A DNA stretch of 64,000 nt from Lucinisca nassula (lineage: Eukaryota > Mollusca > Bivalvia > Lucinida > Lucinidae): positions 167,574,652 to 167,638,651 of the forward strand of contig OY757012.1 of NCBI GenBank assembly GCA_963580285.1, written 5' to 3'. Of this stretch, positions 61,650 to 64,000 are shown one piece after another. Numbering within the stretch: position 1 is the stretch's first letter; every line of letters begins with the position of its first letter. Below the pieces are notes generated by a model. The model saw nothing but the letters and a program-made list of their open reading frames with translations, did not search any database and was not told the DNA's origin. A program made the position numbers and the translations under genes.

Positions 61650-61921
61650 CATTACAAAAACATGCCCGTACAAATGCATTGTAAACTTTACCACCGAAAA
61701 AAAAAAAAACAAAAAAAAAAACATGAAAATTTTAATATGAAAAATTGTGATATTTTTCTTATTTTTGCTCTAAATATAGATTGTGGGTACTCGTTAGTTC
61801 TAACGAGTACACACAATCTATATCTTAGAGCAGAAATAAGAAAAAGTATTGTTTACCCCTGTAAACCCCACTTTTACTATATAAAAGTGGGGTTCAAATC
61901 ATATAGGCGTGATTTCGTGAT
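61650..61921. mobile_element. PAL1 MITE with shortened centre
   Basis: Left ATTACAAAAACATGCCCGTA, A-runs, GGGTACTCGTTAGTTCTAAC (the GAACCGCC/GGCGGTTC core is precisely missing, leaving arms joined), right end GGCGTGATTTCGTGATGA. Confidence 0.75.
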
Positions 61922-62368
61922 GACAAAAAAATTTTAACCTGATGAAATAGTGCACAGAAGGCGATATAAGGTCTGTACATGTAATATGTTAATGGTGATC
62001 TAAGATTTCCTATAGCCTGAGCAAATGTCTGATATTCTTATCTGGTATGCCAGAAAGCGTTGTCTTACATGGGTGCGTTATCCGTATGTCAGAACGACTT
62101 TTAGTATTGATTCCTTGTTCCTGTCACTGAACATCCCAGATCTGTATCCCATCAGACAGATGGTTTATACGCAGTAAATGACAGAATATGATTTGGATAA
62201 TAAGTATATCACAATCAATCAGTATTCATAAAATCTTTCCGCAGACATTTGTTTCTTTAGGAGATGAATCATAGACAGATTAACTATTATTGCACCGAGC
62301 GAAAATGGCGTAGCAGATGACATACTATTTTTTTTATTTTACTTTATTTTTTTTTTAATACTTTTCAC
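61922..62368. other. no recognisable feature
   Basis: AT-rich DNA without supported genes or repeats; a T-run at 62330-62357. Confidence 0.4.
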
Positions 62369-62445
62369 AGAAAATCAGGCTTAGCATTTCACGTGAATGG
62401 TCTGCTGTGCTGACCATTCACGTGAAATGCTAAGTCTAATTTTCT
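62369..62445. repeat. hairpin, ~33-bp arms
   Basis: AGAAAATCAGGCTTAGCATT and TCACGTGAATGGTC pair with GACCATTCACGTGA and AATGCTAAGTCTAATTTTCT; loop TGCTGTGCT. Confidence 0.75.
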
Positions 62446-62714
62446 GTCTGGCAGAAAGAAAATATTTGAAAACATCGTATGGAACAGTCGTAATTGGTGC
62501 TTTTAGGTATATTAGTGTTGACCTAGCTTCTGAAGCTTGGAATATTCTTACATACCAGACAAGACTTTTTTCGCTCCTTTTTTATTATTATTTTTGTCTT
62601 TTCGATCTTGAACCCAAGATAGGTTATCCATGATTTTGTACTCCCAAAGTGCCAACTAAAGGACCTTAACATCGCATGTCAAGTTTTATCTTATATTCCT
62701 TGTATTTCATTTAG
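62446..62714. other. no recognisable feature
   Basis: A short open frame (62397-62633) begins in the hairpin and has no domain; not called. Confidence 0.4.
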
Positions 62715-62825
62715 TTGAATTTGTTTAAATTGAGGTTTATGTCACCATCATAGCCCCCGCCCATTGGGACTTAAAGAAATAAATGGGCTGCGTGATGCTT
62801 CCACGCACAATCTGACCCACACCTT
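62715..62825. mobile_element. SINE-A, internally rearranged
   Basis: GTTTAAATTGAGGTTTATGT (tail side, minus sense) is joined directly to AGCCCCCGCCCATTGGGACT (head, plus sense) and continues to TGATGCTTCCACGCAC. Two SINE-A ends in opposite orientation meet. Confidence 0.55.
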
Positions 62826-62869
62826 TGTATTCCCTGCTAGGATAGAACAATACCTGTAGGTTAACAAAT

Positions 62870-63020
62870 CTGTATAATGAAAACTGTGGGTTGCGAGAGT
62901 ATTCATTATTTTTAGTTTTTTTTTTGTTTTTGTTTTGTTTTTTTGCTGAAAGACATAGATTGTGGGTACCCGTTAGAACCGCCTCAATGAGGCGGTTGTA
63001 ACGAGCACCACAATTATTAT
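62870..63020. mobile_element. PAL1 MITE, left arm and core
   Basis: AATGAAAACTGTGGGTTGCG, a T-rich stretch, GGTACCCGTTAGAACCGCCT and GAGGCGGTTGTAACGAGCAC. Directly followed by another complete copy at 63033. Confidence 0.65.
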
Positions 63021-63032
63021 TGTAACGTGAAA

Positions 63033-63313
63033 TCATCACGTTAACAAGTCCGTGAAATGAAGACCCCCCTAAACCCCACTTTATATAGAGAAAACTGGGG
63101 TTTAAGGGGGTACACATTATTTTTCTTATTTCTGCTCCAAGACATAGGTTGTGGGTACTCGTTAGAACCGCCTCAATGAGGCGGTTCTAACGAGCACCCA
63201 CGACCTATGTTTGCAGTATTTATAAGAAAAATACCAGGGATTTTCATCCGAAAAGTAGCCATTTTGGAGATGAGATATATGCACTATATCGCACGGGTGT
63301 GTTATCGTAATGA
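63033..63313. mobile_element. PAL1 palindromic MITE, complete
   Basis: Ends TCATCACGTTAACAAGTCCG and GGGTGTGTTATCGTAATGA. The central palindrome is intact (63148-63201), and the TATAGAGAAAACTGGGG arms are present. 281 bp, no coding capacity. Confidence 0.9.
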
Positions 63314-63425
63314 ATACAAAAAAGAATCATTTTCATCTAAATAGTGCTCGTTCTAGAGCCAGGAGAGACGTCATTTTTTGTACACGAACGTGCTCTATCG
63401 TAATGCTATAACTTGTCTGTGTAGC

Positions 63426-63705
63426 TCATTACGATAACATACCCGTGCGACATAGTGCATTTTCCACATCTCCAAAATGTCTTCTTTTCTGATGAAAATC
63501 TGTGATATTTTTGTTAATTTTACTTCAAACATAGGTTGTGGGTGCTCGTTAGAACCGCCTCATTGAGGCGGTTCTAACGAGTACCCACAACCTATGTCTA
63601 TGAGCAGAAATAAGGGAAATAATGTATACCCCCCTAAACCCCAGTTTTCTCTATATAAAGTGGGGTGTAAGGGGGTGTTCATTTCACGGACCTGTTAACG
63701 TGATG
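63426..63705. mobile_element. PAL1 palindromic MITE, complete, opposite orientation
   Basis: Ends TCATTACGATAACATACCCG and GGACCTGTTAACGTGATG, i.e. inverted relative to 63033. The central palindrome is intact with one G/T arm mismatch. The pair 63033/63426 is a large inverted repeat about 110 bp apart. Confidence 0.9.
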
Positions 63706-63910
63706 TGAGCAGGCCAGTTTGTATCTTACCTGGTCCCAAACCACGAAGGACAGAGTTCATTGTATAGAAAATGGAGAAACAATACATGCAGCGTAAAAAT
63801 CCTATAAGTTCGGACACCTTGACAACTTTCTGTACTGTATTGAATGCTCCTAAAACTTTAACAAATTTGTTACACGGTCCTGCAAGGAGTCCAAAAGGCG
63901 CAGAAGGAAT

Positions 63911-63985
63911 GGCAAACACTGTATGCCCTAATTAGACTGCTCCTGTGCTTCTTCAGGAGCAGTCTGTTCTGGGTCTGCACTATTT
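63911..63985. repeat. PAL2 palindrome at the window edge
   Basis: GGCAAACACTGTATGCCCTA and AGACTGCTCCTGTGCTTCTT on the left; AGGAGCAGTCTGTTCTGGGT and CTGCACTATTTAG on the right. Confidence 0.65.
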
Positions 63986-64000
63986 AGACATATCCGTCCT

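Overview
The window looks like a piece of a repeat-saturated lophotrochozoan genome, most likely a bivalve mollusc. The basis is: a spliced terminal exon of a muscarinic-type acetylcholine receptor, a C2H2 zinc-finger gene, AT-rich non-coding DNA, several tRNA-headed SINE families, and many elements built like the bivalve 'pearl'/Helitron-like repeats (terminal hairpins around a tandem-repeat core and a microsatellite). Species cannot be named from the sequence alone. No bacterial or organellar features were seen. Apart from two host gene pieces (1178-1287 + and 15747-16340 -), nearly all recognisable sequence is mobile DNA, much of it nested. PAL1, PAL2 and SINE-A to SINE-E are labels made up here for families recognised by comparing copies inside the window.

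1-16 kb: the receptor last exon is followed by a 4-kb element with ~0.5-kb inverted arms (1556-5599). A SINE sits in one arm, and inside is a dead non-LTR reverse transcriptase that is itself split by a Helitron-like element. Then come Helitron-like tandem arrays, PAL1 and PAL2 palindromic MITEs, SINEs and small foldback elements. The zinc-finger gene is at 15747-16340.

17-30 kb: two head-to-tail Helitron-like elements (17060-22235) carry a TA-flanked MITE and a second dead reverse transcriptase. A ~0.5-kb segment is duplicated at 22.5-24.3 kb. After further SINEs, hairpins and retroelement tails comes a 1.8-kb TGCA-rich satellite (28310-30105).

30.7-40.2 kb: a Ty3/Gypsy LTR retrotransposon with matching LTRs and a short target-site duplication. 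Its Gag begins with a helix-hairpin-helix segment, and its integrase reading frame continues into a complete PHD finger. It is inactive: several stops and frameshifts, an Asn for the motif A Asp in the reverse transcriptase, a 458-bp MITE in the 5' LTR, and a Penelope-like retroelement inserted in the protease.

42.5-49.2 kb: a hAT-like non-autonomous element with an 8-bp target duplication contains a 5.6-kb non-LTR retrotransposon with a 12-bp target duplication. Its 1280-codon endonuclease/reverse transcriptase/RNase H frame is fully open and is the only intact large transposon gene here.

49-64 kb: a dense field of PAL1 and PAL2 palindromes, SINEs with clear target-site duplications, further hairpin MITEs, a SINE-head-derived tandem array and a 2.1-kb Helitron-like element on the minus strand. 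The most distinctive features are the PAL1 palindromic family (more than 20 copies or fragments), the Helitron-like superfamily with conserved ends and exchangeable cores, and the Gypsy element with the PHD-tailed integrase.
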